Assembly (NCBI GenBank): GCA_012522445.1
Contig: JAAYKL010000133.1
Span: forward strand, 1 to 59,888
DNA length: 59,888 nucleotides
Source of the DNA: Myxococcales bacterium
GTDB lineage: Bacteria > Myxococcota_A > Polyangia > JAAYKL01
Direction: 5' to 3'
The number at the start of each line of letters is the position of its first letter. Position 1 is the stretch's first letter. The position numbers and the translations under genes are program-made. The notes under the pieces were generated by a model. That model was not told the origin of the DNA and ran no database searches. It saw only the letters and a list, made by a program, of their open reading frames with translations. Below, in pieces: positions 1 through 8,105 of the stretch.

Positions 1-238
1 AACCGGCTACGCCTTGTTCGGCAAATTCACGGCGCCACTGGGAAAGCTGATTGGAATAAATGTTTTCGCGGCGCAACAACGCACCGAGCTCGCCATGTTT
101 GCACGCATCGGCTTGCTGTATGAGCGAAAGCTTGTACTCAGGTGTAAAAAACCTGCGCTTTCGCTTTTCCAACGTCGGGCTCGGCTCGACCTTGGGTTCA
201 ACTGGGGTGGGTGGCTTTGGCATCTCGTTCTCCTGCAT
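1..238 (-). CDS. IS3-family transposase OrfA, N-terminal part (partial)
   Basis: Seventy-nine codons are visible from the ATG at 238 to the window edge. After a short Pro/Glu-rich leader the protein reads KRKRRFFTPEYKLSLI and then DACKHGELGALLRREN, ending in YSNQLSQWRREF. This is the helix-turn-helix DNA-binding region typical of IS3-type OrfA (HTH_Tnp_1/Tnp_8) proteins, which bind the element's ends and, by -1 frameshifting with OrfB, form the full transposase. The frame is open to base 1 and the rest lies outside. Family assignment is from motif recognition; the IS subgroup is not determined. Confidence 0.75.
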   Translation of the reverse strand, partial: MQENEMPKPPTPVEPKVEPSPTLEKRKRRFFTPEYKLSLIQQADACKHGELGALLRRENIYSNQLSQWRREFAEQGVAG

Positions 239-292
239 GGCCCTGATTGCATGTTATCTCAAAATCACGTGGCGCAAACCCAGGTTGACACA
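1..292 (-). mobile_element. End of an IS3-like insertion sequence (continues beyond window)
   Basis: The element holds a leftward OrfA-like transposase start and about 54 bp of non-coding end sequence. The outer end is probably near 292, where the minus strand reads TGTGTCAACCTGGGTTTGCG, a TG-started terminus of the kind IS3 elements have. The other end, OrfB and the partner inverted repeat are outside the window, so the exact boundary and target duplication cannot be fixed. Immediately beyond it lies a lipobox-like GGACG codon run belonging to the downstream gene, which suggests insertion into that gene. Confidence 0.6.
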
Positions 293-333
293 CAGGGGGG
301 GCTTGCGGCAATGCCCAGTCCGGCGCGGATGAT

Positions 334-2631
334 GTGTTGGATTCTGATACTGGTGTTGTACGTGAGACAGATACAACGCAACAAACAGGCAGCGACATGG
401 GGGACGAAGGAGGGGACAGCGCACACACCGACGACACGGCTACCCGGGGTGACACCGGCGATTCGGACGATTCGAACGACTCGGGCAACGCTGACGATTC
501 GACGGATGCCATCGACACGAGCGACACCGATGACGCCGACCCCGTTGTCGGAAAATTTAACGGTGTAGACATCATCGCCATGATCGACAATTCCAGCTCC
601 ATGGCCGCAGAGCAAAATATTTTGGCTACGTCGTTCTTCTCGTTGATCAACGCGCTGATCAATCCGCTTCCCGGCGCCCAGGACGGCGGCACCGACTCCA
701 TTCGCATCGCCGTCGTCACCTCGGACATGGGACTCCAGTGGGGCGGCAACGCCTTTGTGGAAGAGCGCGATGGTTTTCCCCGGGGTTTGGCTACGAGTAG
801 CGGCTGCAACCACAGCGGCGGATGGGGCGACAACGGCAACTTCGTCACCAATTACGACATCAACCCCAATCACGGCGGAGTTGTCGAACTTACCCAGGGG
901 GGCATCCCCTGCGGAGCCGACGCTAGCCAGTGCCCGCCGGGCTGGACCTGCGACAACATCGGCGATAACGGCATCGGCGCTTGCTACGACCCCAGCGCTG
1001 CTGGGCAACCCACCGCCCAGGTGAGCTGTCCACCGTCGCCCGATCAAAAACAAAGTCTCTACCTCACCATCGGCACCGGTGACGACGCCACGGGGCCCGA
1101 TCTGTATCCCCAAAGCGAGCTGGCGCTGGCTGCGGCGTGCCTCTCCAAGCTCGGCACCCAAGGCTGCGGCTTTGAGCAACAACTCCTCTCCCCGGCCGTG
1201 GGCCTCGAACGAGACGCGGGCCGCGACCCCAGCATCCGCTTTATGCGCGACAAGGCGCTGCTCGTTATTCTGCTCGTCACCGACGAAGAGGACTGCTCCA
1301 TGAAGGACGGCCCCTCGCTCTTCGCCACTGAGCACGTACAGCAGCACCGCTACGCCTACATCAACGTCGCCTGCGGTGAAAACGAGGAATACCTCTACAC
1401 GCCGGCCGAGATGCTCGCGCGCTACCGCGCCGCCAAGGCCCAGGTTTCGGGGCACGGCAACGACATCCTCTTTGCCGCCATCACCGGTGTGCCCCTCAGC
1501 GGTGAGGCCGCGGGTTGTGAGGGCACCGGCAACCAAATCCGGGGCTGCCTCGATTTGCCGCAGATGCAAAACGAGATCGTGCAAGACCCCGCCCAGGCTG
1601 CAGAGAAGTACATCTACAAGTACACCTGCCAGCGCTACGAAGACGAGGTCGCGGTCACCCAGGCCATGCCCGCGCGGCGCATCGTGCAGGTCGCGCAGTC
1701 CATGGGCGCCATGGGATATGTCTACTCCATCTGCAATGCGGACTGGTCTCCCGCTATGGGGCGGATCTCCCAGCTCATCTCCGAAAACCACGCCACCGGA
1801 ACCTGCTACCCCAACGCCCTGGACGTGGATTCGGTCACCAACACGCCCCACTGCGACACCGTCATCAAATATCTCGGCGCGGAAGACTGCCCCGCTGGGT
1901 TGCCCTGGGCAGAAGAGGTGCAGGTGGGCACGCCAGAGCTCCCCGTCGCCGCATGCACCCTTCCCAAAATTCCGGCCAACCCGCTGTGTCCGGCGCCCGG
2001 CACGGCAGAGGAACGCGCGTTCAACGAAAGCGTCCGCAACGCGTTTGGTTGGTACTACTGTGAAAACCACGGCGAAGATTTTTCCGAGGCCTGCAACGAC
2101 GGCATCGACAACGATGGCGATGGCCTCATCGACTGCGAACAAGAGTCCTGCGCGGCGTGCCAAAACTGCGCCGCCAACGGCCAGGGCGATGTGTCCCTGT
2201 GTCCGCTAAAGTGCCGCTACGTGATGACCCTCACCGACGAAGCCCTCTTTGCCGCCAAAAACGGAACACTCGAAATGCATTGTCCGCTATTGTCTCCCTC
2301 CGAGGATCCTGCGGACCAAGAGAATACCCGGGCCGCCTGTAGCGACGGCATCGACAACGACGGTAATCGCTATTACGACTGCACCAACATTTCGGCCGAC
2401 CAAGCCACCAATGCCTGGCCCGCACGTTATGCCGATCCGCGCTGCTGCCCTCTGAGTAGCGAACAGGTGTCCGGCACCAAGTGCCAATTCGCTGGCGCTG
2501 GCGATCCCAGAGCGCAGGCCCAGGCCATCTGCCATCCCGACGACTGGTTCGGCGCTCCAGGATTTGACCCCAGCGATTGGTCCGATGCCTGCAAGGCTGC
2601 CGCCGCCCTCTACCAGTGCACGCTCCCCTAA
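334..2631 (+). CDS. VWA-domain, Cys-rich surface lipoprotein, 5' end probably removed by an IS
   Basis: The frame gives 765 residues from a GTG at 334, but is open from 289 after an in-frame TGA and starts there with codons for GGACGNAQSG, which looks like a lipobox cysteine without its signal peptide. The first 75 residues are an Asp/Ser/Thr-rich linker as usually follows a lipid anchor. The MIDNSSSM motif near residue 82 matches the DxSxS metal site of von Willebrand factor A domains. Two DGIDNDG motifs (near 590 and 670) resemble calcium-binding repeats common in Myxococcota-type surface proteins. Many paired cysteines suggest an extracytoplasmic protein. No ribosome-binding site precedes 334, so the present copy may be unexpressed or mislocalised. 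The function of the intact protein is unknown. Confidence 0.7.
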   Translation: MLDSDTGVVRETDTTQQTGSDMGDEGGDSAHTDDTATRGDTGDSDDSNDSGNADDSTDAIDTSDTDDADPVVGKFNGVDIIAMIDNSSSMAAEQNILATSFFSLINALINPLPGAQDGGTDSIRIAVVTSDMGLQWGGNAFVEERDGFPRGLATSSGCNHSGGWGDNGNFVTNYDINPNHGGVVELTQGGIPCGADASQCPPGWTCDNIGDNGIGACYDPSAAGQPTAQVSCPPSPDQKQSLYLTIGTGDDATGPDLYPQSELALAAACLSKLGTQGCGFEQQLLSPAVGLERDAGRDPSIRFMRDKALLVILLVTDEEDCSMKDGPSLFATEHVQQHRYAYINVACGENEEYLYTPAEMLARYRAAKAQVSGHGNDILFAAITGVPLSGEAAGCEGTGNQIRGCLDLPQMQNEIVQDPAQAAEKYIYKYTCQRYEDEVAVTQAMPARRIVQVAQSMGAMGYVYSICNADWSPAMGRISQLISENHATGTCYPNALDVDSVTNTPHCDTVIKYLGAEDCPAGLPWAEEVQVGTPELPVAACTLPKIPANPLCPAPGTAEERAFNESVRNAFGWYYCENHGEDFSEACNDGIDNDGDGLIDCEQESCAACQNCAANGQGDVSLCPLKCRYVMTLTDEALFAAKNGTLEMHCPLLSPSEDPADQENTRAACSDGIDNDGNRYYDCTNISADQATNAWPARYADPRCCPLSSEQVSGTKCQFAGAGDPRAQAQAICHPDDWFGAPGFDPSDWSDACKAAAALYQCTLP

Positions 2632-2713
2632 GCGGTTTTGGGCGTTTGTTGGATTTGGGGCTGTCGTCACGACGAAAGACCCTGAAAAGTGAAAAGGACA
2701 AAATACAGAGGCA

Positions 2714-3679
2714 TTAAAACGATGGGTATCCGACCGCTTTCTTTTTCACGGCCACGGATCGCAGCGGCATTTTGTTGACCTTGATTTCAGCGGTAATGCT
2801 CGGGATGTTTAGAACGATTAAATCATTTCGGCTTCCCCAGCAGGGGAATAAAGTGATCGTCTGGAACTTTCCCGCTTTTAGCGATGGGTCGAAAAGACCG
2901 CCGATATCTTTATCTGCATTTCCAATGCTTTCATTTCCTTTATAAAAATCGGCAGATATATTGATTTCGATTGCCTTGTTACTGGTGTTTTGAACTTTTA
3001 ATTTAATATATGGCCCCATAAATTCATCATCGCACTGTACCCATTTCCAACCCGTTTCAATAACCTGTACTTTGGCACCTGTTTCCGATTCAATCTCTCG
3101 TTCGGCTTTATTTTTTTCCCATTCGATTTTAAATTCGACATCTTTCTTTTCCGCCAATGTTCGTTGTTCCGGAAGCAAAGACTCCGACAAATAGGCCGCA
3201 ATAGACGCCATTTTGTTATTCAAATCCAGCGTCGCAAAACTCTTTTCCAAAGTTTTCCAGCGTTTGGCTTCGTTGGCTTTGATTTCTTTCTTCTTTTTAT
3301 CGATCTGCTTGCGTATGTCCGTTTCTGGAAACTTTTCTATAATGGAATCCAAAAGCCCCATTGCCTCTTCAAACTTGTTTGAATCGACAAGTGTGATTGC
3401 TTGAATCCACATTCCTTGATCGGTGGCTTCGTACTCTTTTATTTTTGTACTGTTTTGAAGATTTATTTCTTCTAGTTTCTTTATTTTATCTACTAATTTT
3501 GATTCGTTTTCTTTCAGTGTTTCAATTTTTGATTTCAACTCAGCGACGAGTTTTTCATGCTCTGCTTGTTGCAGCGAAGTTTTTGTCTTTTCAGAATCCT
3601 CTCTTTGGTTAGAGAGCTGAGAAGAATCTCCGCACGCATTTAATAGAATGGTCAAAATGATGAAATATACTTTGTTCAT
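2714..3679 (-). CDS. Coiled-coil lipoprotein of unknown function, AT-rich
   Basis: The 321-residue protein starts with a lipoprotein signal (MNKVYFIILTILLNAC, lipobox LNAC) preceded by AAAGGTGG eight bases before the ATG. Residues 25-90 are Lys/Glu/Gln-rich with heptad character (coiled coil), and 90-140 resemble a helical repeat (KFEEAMGLLDSIIEKFPE). The C-terminal half has a beta-rich segment with NTSNKAIEINISADF, reminiscent of a FxLYD/immunoglobulin-like fold found in surface proteins. Base composition is clearly lower in G+C than all neighbours and Lys/Asn/Ile use is high, which points to recent acquisition. It is convergent with the VWA gene and next to an IS end. No specific role can be assigned. 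Confidence 0.8.
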   Translation of the reverse strand: MNKVYFIILTILLNACGDSSQLSNQREDSEKTKTSLQQAEHEKLVAELKSKIETLKENESKLVDKIKKLEEINLQNSTKIKEYEATDQGMWIQAITLVDSNKFEEAMGLLDSIIEKFPETDIRKQIDKKKKEIKANEAKRWKTLEKSFATLDLNNKMASIAAYLSESLLPEQRTLAEKKDVEFKIEWEKNKAEREIESETGAKVQVIETGWKWVQCDDEFMGPYIKLKVQNTSNKAIEINISADFYKGNESIGNADKDIGGLFDPSLKAGKFQTITLFPCWGSRNDLIVLNIPSITAEIKVNKMPLRSVAVKKKAVGYPSF

Positions 3680-3852
3680 TGAACGCCACCTTTCGTTTTG
3701 AAATTGGATTGCCCATTAACAAGAACTCCGCTTCCATTTGTTATCTTGGCATACGGGGTGGACAGTTTTTGTCTCAACGATGGTTTGTCGCGACATTTTG
3801 TTAAAAAATGGGGTGCTGGCTCTCTTTTCGCGAAGCGGATGGATGGACGGTG

Positions 3853-6800
3853 TTATTTGACGAAGCGCAGTTCGACCCGGCGGTTTTTGGCGCGGCCGGC
3901 GTCGGTGTCGTTCGACATGACGGGACGCGAAAATCCGTAGCCAATGGTGTTGAGGAGCGCAGCGTCGCACCCCTGGGAGACCAAGAAATCCTTGACGGCT
4001 TTGGCCCGCTGTTCGGAGAGCACCTGGTTGTTCTCGGCGGTGCCGATGTTGTCGGTGTGCCCGCTGATCTCCACCTTGCTTTGGTATCGCTGGATAATCT
4101 CGGCGACGCGCTTCAACTCGGGGATGGAGTAGGGCAGCAGCTTGCTCTCGCCGAAGTTAAAGAAGAGGTTGTTGACGCGCACTGGGGTGCGTTTCTCCTG
4201 CATCTCTTTGAAGGACACCACCGGGATGTCTTCTTTCATCGCTATCGGTTCGCGGCTGCTGCGCAGGTCGACGTTGTTGGAGATGGGAAAGTAGCCGGGG
4301 CTCTCGACGTAGTAGCCATAGAGCTTGCCCAGTGGCAGCACGATGAAGTAGCTGCCGTCGCTGGGGTCGGTGGTGGAATGCCCGATGACACGCTGGGACT
4401 CCAAATCCTCCCAGCGGATGACCGCCGAGATGGGGCGTTGTTGTGCGTCGACGAGGCGGCCGGTGAGGGTTGCGACGTAATCCGGGCGCAGGTGGCGCGG
4501 TAGGTTGAGCCAGTGCAGTTTGTTGACGCCCGCGGTGGCATCGGTTTTGGCAAAGTACGCCTTGGTGCCGTCGGTGGAGATTTTGTAGCCCCAGTCATCG
4601 CCAATGGTGTTGATCTCCTTGCCCAGGTTGATGGGTTCGCTCCAGCAATCCCAGCAGTCGTCTGCGAGGCGCGTGGATTTAAAGACATCGTAGCTTCCGA
4701 GTCCACCGTGCCCGTCGGAGCTGAAGTAGAGCGTCTTCATGTCCGGGTGCAAAAAGGGACTGCGATCTGAGAAATGCGTGTTGATCATCGGACCCAAGTT
4801 AATCGGTTCTCCCCACAAATCACCGCTGCGCAGGCTCACGTAGATATCCGATGGATAGTGGTGGTTGCCGTGATAGAAGTACCTATCTGCGATGGAAAAA
4901 TTGTAATTCTCTTCGCGTATCGAGGCGAAGAACAGCGCCTGCCCATCGCTGGAAATCATGGCGTCTGAGTTCCAGCTTCCGGCGTTGATGTGGGCGGGGA
5001 AGTATTGCATCGGCCCCCAGCCGCTTCTGGTTTTGTCGGCGTACCCCAGTTTGCCGCTTCGAAAGAAAATCATGGTGTTGCCATCGGCGCTCAAGGCCAT
5101 GGGACCGTCGTTGGTGGACGAGGTGGAGAGCCCGCGCACCAATTGGGGCGCCCTCCACTGATCATGGACGAAGTGCGAAACAAAGATGTCTTCGCCGCCC
5201 AGGTTGTCCGGGCGATCCCGGCCGCAAAAATACAGCGTGGTGTTGTCCGCCGAAATCACCGGAACGTACTCGTGGCCGGCAGAGGCGCTGACGTTGGGCA
5301 CGCGGCTGATCTTGACGGATTGATCCACCCGGCTTTGTAGCAACTGGAGCAAGTTGGCGTAGTGCGGATCTCCTGCGAAATGGCGCTTGTAGGCCTTGGC
5401 AACGCTGGCGGCCTGGGACCACTGTTGCTTGTACACGTATTCCGATATGAGCCCTTGCAACGCCACAAAGGCCAACGCTTTTGGGGCCGCCAATTTGATG
5501 TATTTTTTGATCGCAGCGAGATCGACCTCGCTGTCTTTCGCCGGGCCAGCGTGAGATGTTGAGAGGCCCATGGCGTATGCCATTTGGGCGAGGGCCCAGT
5601 CTTTTTCGAACTCGCGGATGCGGTGCACATCGTTGGAAAAGTTTTTTTTAAAGAGTTCTAAAGAGAGGAGTTCTCCGTCCGACGAGATGATTTTGTAATA
5701 GGTTTGCAGGCCGCGCAGGTATTGCTCGCTCGTGCCTTTGCTCATCGCGTAGCGAACATGGGGGAGATAGCCGTTGCGCTGTTCCAACTGCAAAATGCTG
5801 TCGATGATTTTGGCGGCGTGGCGGTTGTCGGGGTGTTTTTCGGCAATGGCGATCAAGTTGGCGGAGTTGCCGGAGGAGACGGCTTCCTCGTACAGGCGCG
5901 TCTCCCACAATGCCTGCACTTCCTCTTCAAATGGCGTGTAGGGAAAGGCGGCCAAAAAGTGCGCATAGCCCTCGGCGGTGTGTGTCGCTTTGGCGTGCTG
6001 CAATGCCAGGTTGTTTCGGCGCTCTTCGGCTTCGTCGCGCTCGTTCGCGCGCGGATACGCGTTCATGAAATCTTGAAAGGCTTCGATCGTGTTGGCTTCT
6101 TTGGCGCGCTGAAATGCCAGGGCGTTTCGGTGTTTTTCGGCCTGGAGGTGTTCGGGTGTGCCGCTCGGATAAACGTCGAGGAACCGCTGAAAGGCCTCAA
6201 TCGTGTTGCGCTGCACAGCGTCGACGTATGCGATTTTTCGCCCGCGCTCCAACGCCAGGGCGTGCTCTTTGGCGTCGGGATAGGTCTTGGCGAAGCGCTC
6301 GTAGGCCTCGACCGTGTTTTGCTTCTCGGTTTCGGAAAAGGCCCGCGCGTTGCGGCGCTGCACGGCATCGGCGTACTCCTTGGCGTCGGGGTACCGCTTC
6401 ATGAAGTCTTGAAAGGCGCCTACGGTATCCGCTTGTTTGGCATCGCGGAAGGCGGCCTGGTTGCGGCGTTCAATGCCCAGATCGATATAGGTTTGTGGCG
6501 ACTTCACAAAGTGGCGCAAAAAGTGTGCGAAGGCGTCGACGGTGTTTTGGCGGGTCGCTTCTTCCAGGGCGCGGTGGCAGATGGCGTTGGATTCGGCCTG
6601 CAAGGCATCGTAGGTGATGCCGTTTTTGGCGAGTTTTTTCAGGCGGCGTTCATCGAACTCGCGATTGAATTCGCCGATGGCGATCTGGATGTGGGCATAG
6701 GCCTCTTCGAGGTTGTGTTGGGCGTACTGGGGCTGCAGCAGCAAGTGGGCCATGGCATAATTCAACGCGATGTCCTTGGGCGCTTGTGGAAATTGCTTGT

Positions 6801-6960
6801 TCAGCTTTTTCTCTACCTGCGCGAGCTTTCCCCGATCGATTTTTTGAATGTAGGCGTTGTTGCCGTTGACCGTCGCGGAGAAGGTCGCGATGCCGCATAG
6901 AAGCATCGGAAGCAAAAACATTCGGATGCGAGAATGCACAAAATGGCGCTTTTTATCCAT
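3853..6960 (-). CDS. PorE-like outer-membrane protein: helical repeats, PD40 propeller, CRD, OmpA domain
   Basis: The 1035-residue protein begins with a signal peptide (hydrophobic 13-30) and has AAGGAG seven bases before the ATG. Residues about 130-350 hold at least five imperfect 37-39-residue repeats of the form NTxEAFxxFxxxYPxAxE...RRNxxAF. Residues about 560-810 contain PD40/WD40-type beta-propeller blades (EYVPVISADNTTLYFCGRD, SDRSPFLHPDMKTLYFSSDG). A carboxypeptidase-regulatory-like segment follows (about 825-890, RLVDAQQRPISAVIRWED). The end is an OmpA C-domain (VEISGHTDNIGTAENNQVLS, AKNRRVELRF) predicted to bind peptidoglycan. This order is the one known for PorE of the type IX secretion system and for related periplasmic scaffolds. 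No other T9SS gene is nearby, so a role in secretion is only a possibility. Confidence 0.88.
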   Translation of the reverse strand: MDKKRHFVHSRIRMFLLPMLLCGIATFSATVNGNNAYIQKIDRGKLAQVEKKLNKQFPQAPKDIALNYAMAHLLLQPQYAQHNLEEAYAHIQIAIGEFNREFDERRLKKLAKNGITYDALQAESNAICHRALEEATRQNTVDAFAHFLRHFVKSPQTYIDLGIERRNQAAFRDAKQADTVGAFQDFMKRYPDAKEYADAVQRRNARAFSETEKQNTVEAYERFAKTYPDAKEHALALERGRKIAYVDAVQRNTIEAFQRFLDVYPSGTPEHLQAEKHRNALAFQRAKEANTIEAFQDFMNAYPRANERDEAEERRNNLALQHAKATHTAEGYAHFLAAFPYTPFEEEVQALWETRLYEEAVSSGNSANLIAIAEKHPDNRHAAKIIDSILQLEQRNGYLPHVRYAMSKGTSEQYLRGLQTYYKIISSDGELLSLELFKKNFSNDVHRIREFEKDWALAQMAYAMGLSTSHAGPAKDSEVDLAAIKKYIKLAAPKALAFVALQGLISEYVYKQQWSQAASVAKAYKRHFAGDPHYANLLQLLQSRVDQSVKISRVPNVSASAGHEYVPVISADNTTLYFCGRDRPDNLGGEDIFVSHFVHDQWRAPQLVRGLSTSSTNDGPMALSADGNTMIFFRSGKLGYADKTRSGWGPMQYFPAHINAGSWNSDAMISSDGQALFFASIREENYNFSIADRYFYHGNHHYPSDIYVSLRSGDLWGEPINLGPMINTHFSDRSPFLHPDMKTLYFSSDGHGGLGSYDVFKSTRLADDCWDCWSEPINLGKEINTIGDDWGYKISTDGTKAYFAKTDATAGVNKLHWLNLPRHLRPDYVATLTGRLVDAQQRPISAVIRWEDLESQRVIGHSTTDPSDGSYFIVLPLGKLYGYYVESPGYFPISNNVDLRSSREPIAMKEDIPVVSFKEMQEKRTPVRVNNLFFNFGESKLLPYSIPELKRVAEIIQRYQSKVEISGHTDNIGTAENNQVLSEQRAKAVKDFLVSQGCDAALLNTIGYGFSRPVMSNDTDAGRAKNRRVELRFVK

Positions 6961-6985
6961 GGCAACTCCTTGTTGAAAATACTGC

Positions 6986-7013
6986 TGTAGTAGAATTTGA
7001 TAATGATACTACA
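6986..7013. promoter_or_regulatory. Inverted repeat upstream of the PorE-like gene
   Basis: Two perfect 7-base arms, TGTAGTA and TACTACA, flank a 14-base AT-rich spacer. The repeat lies 26 bases before the start codon of the leftward OmpA-domain gene, in the only AT-rich stretch of the gap to the next gene. Its position fits an operator or a hairpin in the leader. No regulator can be named. Confidence 0.35.
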
Positions 7014-7130
7014 TTTTTACCCTATCAAACAACGAATAGAGTCCGTTACAGGGCAGTGGCTAGGCTGGTGATGAGCGCAGGGCGTTGGCGGATTTTTCGG
7101 CACGGCTTGCGCCTCGCATTACGGCAGTTG

Positions 7131-8105
7131 TCAGGGCGTCTGCAGTGCGCGGGTGAGGTCGTCGGGCAGGGGGCAGTCGATGCGCAGGGGTTGCCCGGTG
7201 ATGGGGTGGGGCAGGTCGATTTGCGCGGCGTGCAAAAACAAGCGCGACAGATTCGGATGTGTAGGGCCGCCGTACAGCGCGTCGCCGCAGATGGGGGCGC
7301 CGATGCTGGCCAGGTGGGCGCGGATTTGGTGCCGGAGCCCGCGGTGGATGGTGGCGCGCACCAGTGTCCAGGGACCGATGGTTTGCGCGATGTCGAGCCA
7401 GGTGGTGGCGATGGGCCCGGCGGTGGCGGTGTCCCCGGTGGTAGCAGGGACGCGCATTTTTTTGCCCCCGGGGCCCGCGGCGATAAGGGCGGCGTCGATG
7501 CGTGTGGGCAAGGGCTGCGCGGGGGCCACCAGGGCGAGGTAGTGCTTGGCGATGCGGTCGCGGCGCTGGTCGTGCAGCAGTTGTTGGAAGGCGCGCTCGG
7601 TGCGGGCCGCCAGGGCCAGCCCCGATGTGGCGGTGTCCAGGCGCGTGATGAGGCCGCCGTCGCCGTTGCGGCGCTGCAGTGCGGCGCATTCCGGGTGCCG
7701 GGCGACAATGGCACCGGCCAGGGTGTGGGATTCATTGGGGCGCAGGGGCACCGAGGGCAGGCCGCTGGGTTTGTTCACCGCTATCAAGTGTTCGTCGATG
7801 TACACAATGTCGAGGGAGCGCTGCGCATCGGGCGCCGCGGTCCAGTGTGGCGGTGTGGGCGGGGCGAAGAGCGTCACGCGCTGCCCCAGGGACAGAACGA
7901 AGTGCTTGGGCACGCGACGACCGTCCACTTGCACCTTTCCCGCATCGATGCAGCGCTGGGCGCGTCGCCGCGACACATCGGCAAAGGCCTTGGGCAGCCA
8001 GGTGTCCAGGCGCATGCCAGCCCCGGTGGCATCCACGGTGGCGTGTCGCGCATCCGGTGCCGCAGCGGGCGGCTTTAGGGCGCGGGGTTTTTGATCCAGC
8101 GGCAT
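7131..8105 (-). CDS. RluA/RluD-family RNA pseudouridine synthase
   Basis: Converts uridine to pseudouridine in rRNA or tRNA. An S4 RNA-binding domain (RLDTWLPKAF to about 85 residues in) is followed by the catalytic domain with GLITRLDTATSGL, whose Asp in the RLD motif is the family nucleophile, then HQIRAHLASIGAPICGD and LFLHAAQIDLPHP, all RluA-family signatures. The ATG at 8105 gives 324 residues and overlaps the end of the sulfatase gene by 31 bases. An in-frame ATG at 8126 and an ATG just before the S4 domain are alternatives, and no start has a strong ribosome-binding site. The overlap implies co-transcription with the sulfatase. Target base cannot be read from sequence. Confidence 0.88.
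   Translation of the reverse strand: MPLDQKPRALKPPAAAPDARHATVDATGAGMRLDTWLPKAFADVSRRRAQRCIDAGKVQVDGRRVPKHFVLSLGQRVTLFAPPTPPHWTAAPDAQRSLDIVYIDEHLIAVNKPSGLPSVPLRPNESHTLAGAIVARHPECAALQRRNGDGGLITRLDTATSGLALAARTERAFQQLLHDQRRDRIAKHYLALVAPAQPLPTRIDAALIAAGPGGKKMRVPATTGDTATAGPIATTWLDIAQTIGPWTLVRATIHRGLRHQIRAHLASIGAPICGDALYGGPTHPNLSRLFLHAAQIDLPHPITGQPLRIDCPLPDDLTRALQTP

Noticed and set aside
295-301. Seven-G run near the VWA gene start as a phase-variable switch
   Set aside because: Neither upstream frame yields a signal peptide when joined across the run; the adjacent IS end explains the missing 5' end better.
265-2163. 632-codon minus-strand frame opposite the VWA gene
   Set aside because: It is antisense to a frame with clear VWA and DGIDNDG motifs and has no recognisable domain or ribosome-binding site; high-GC codon bias opens such frames.
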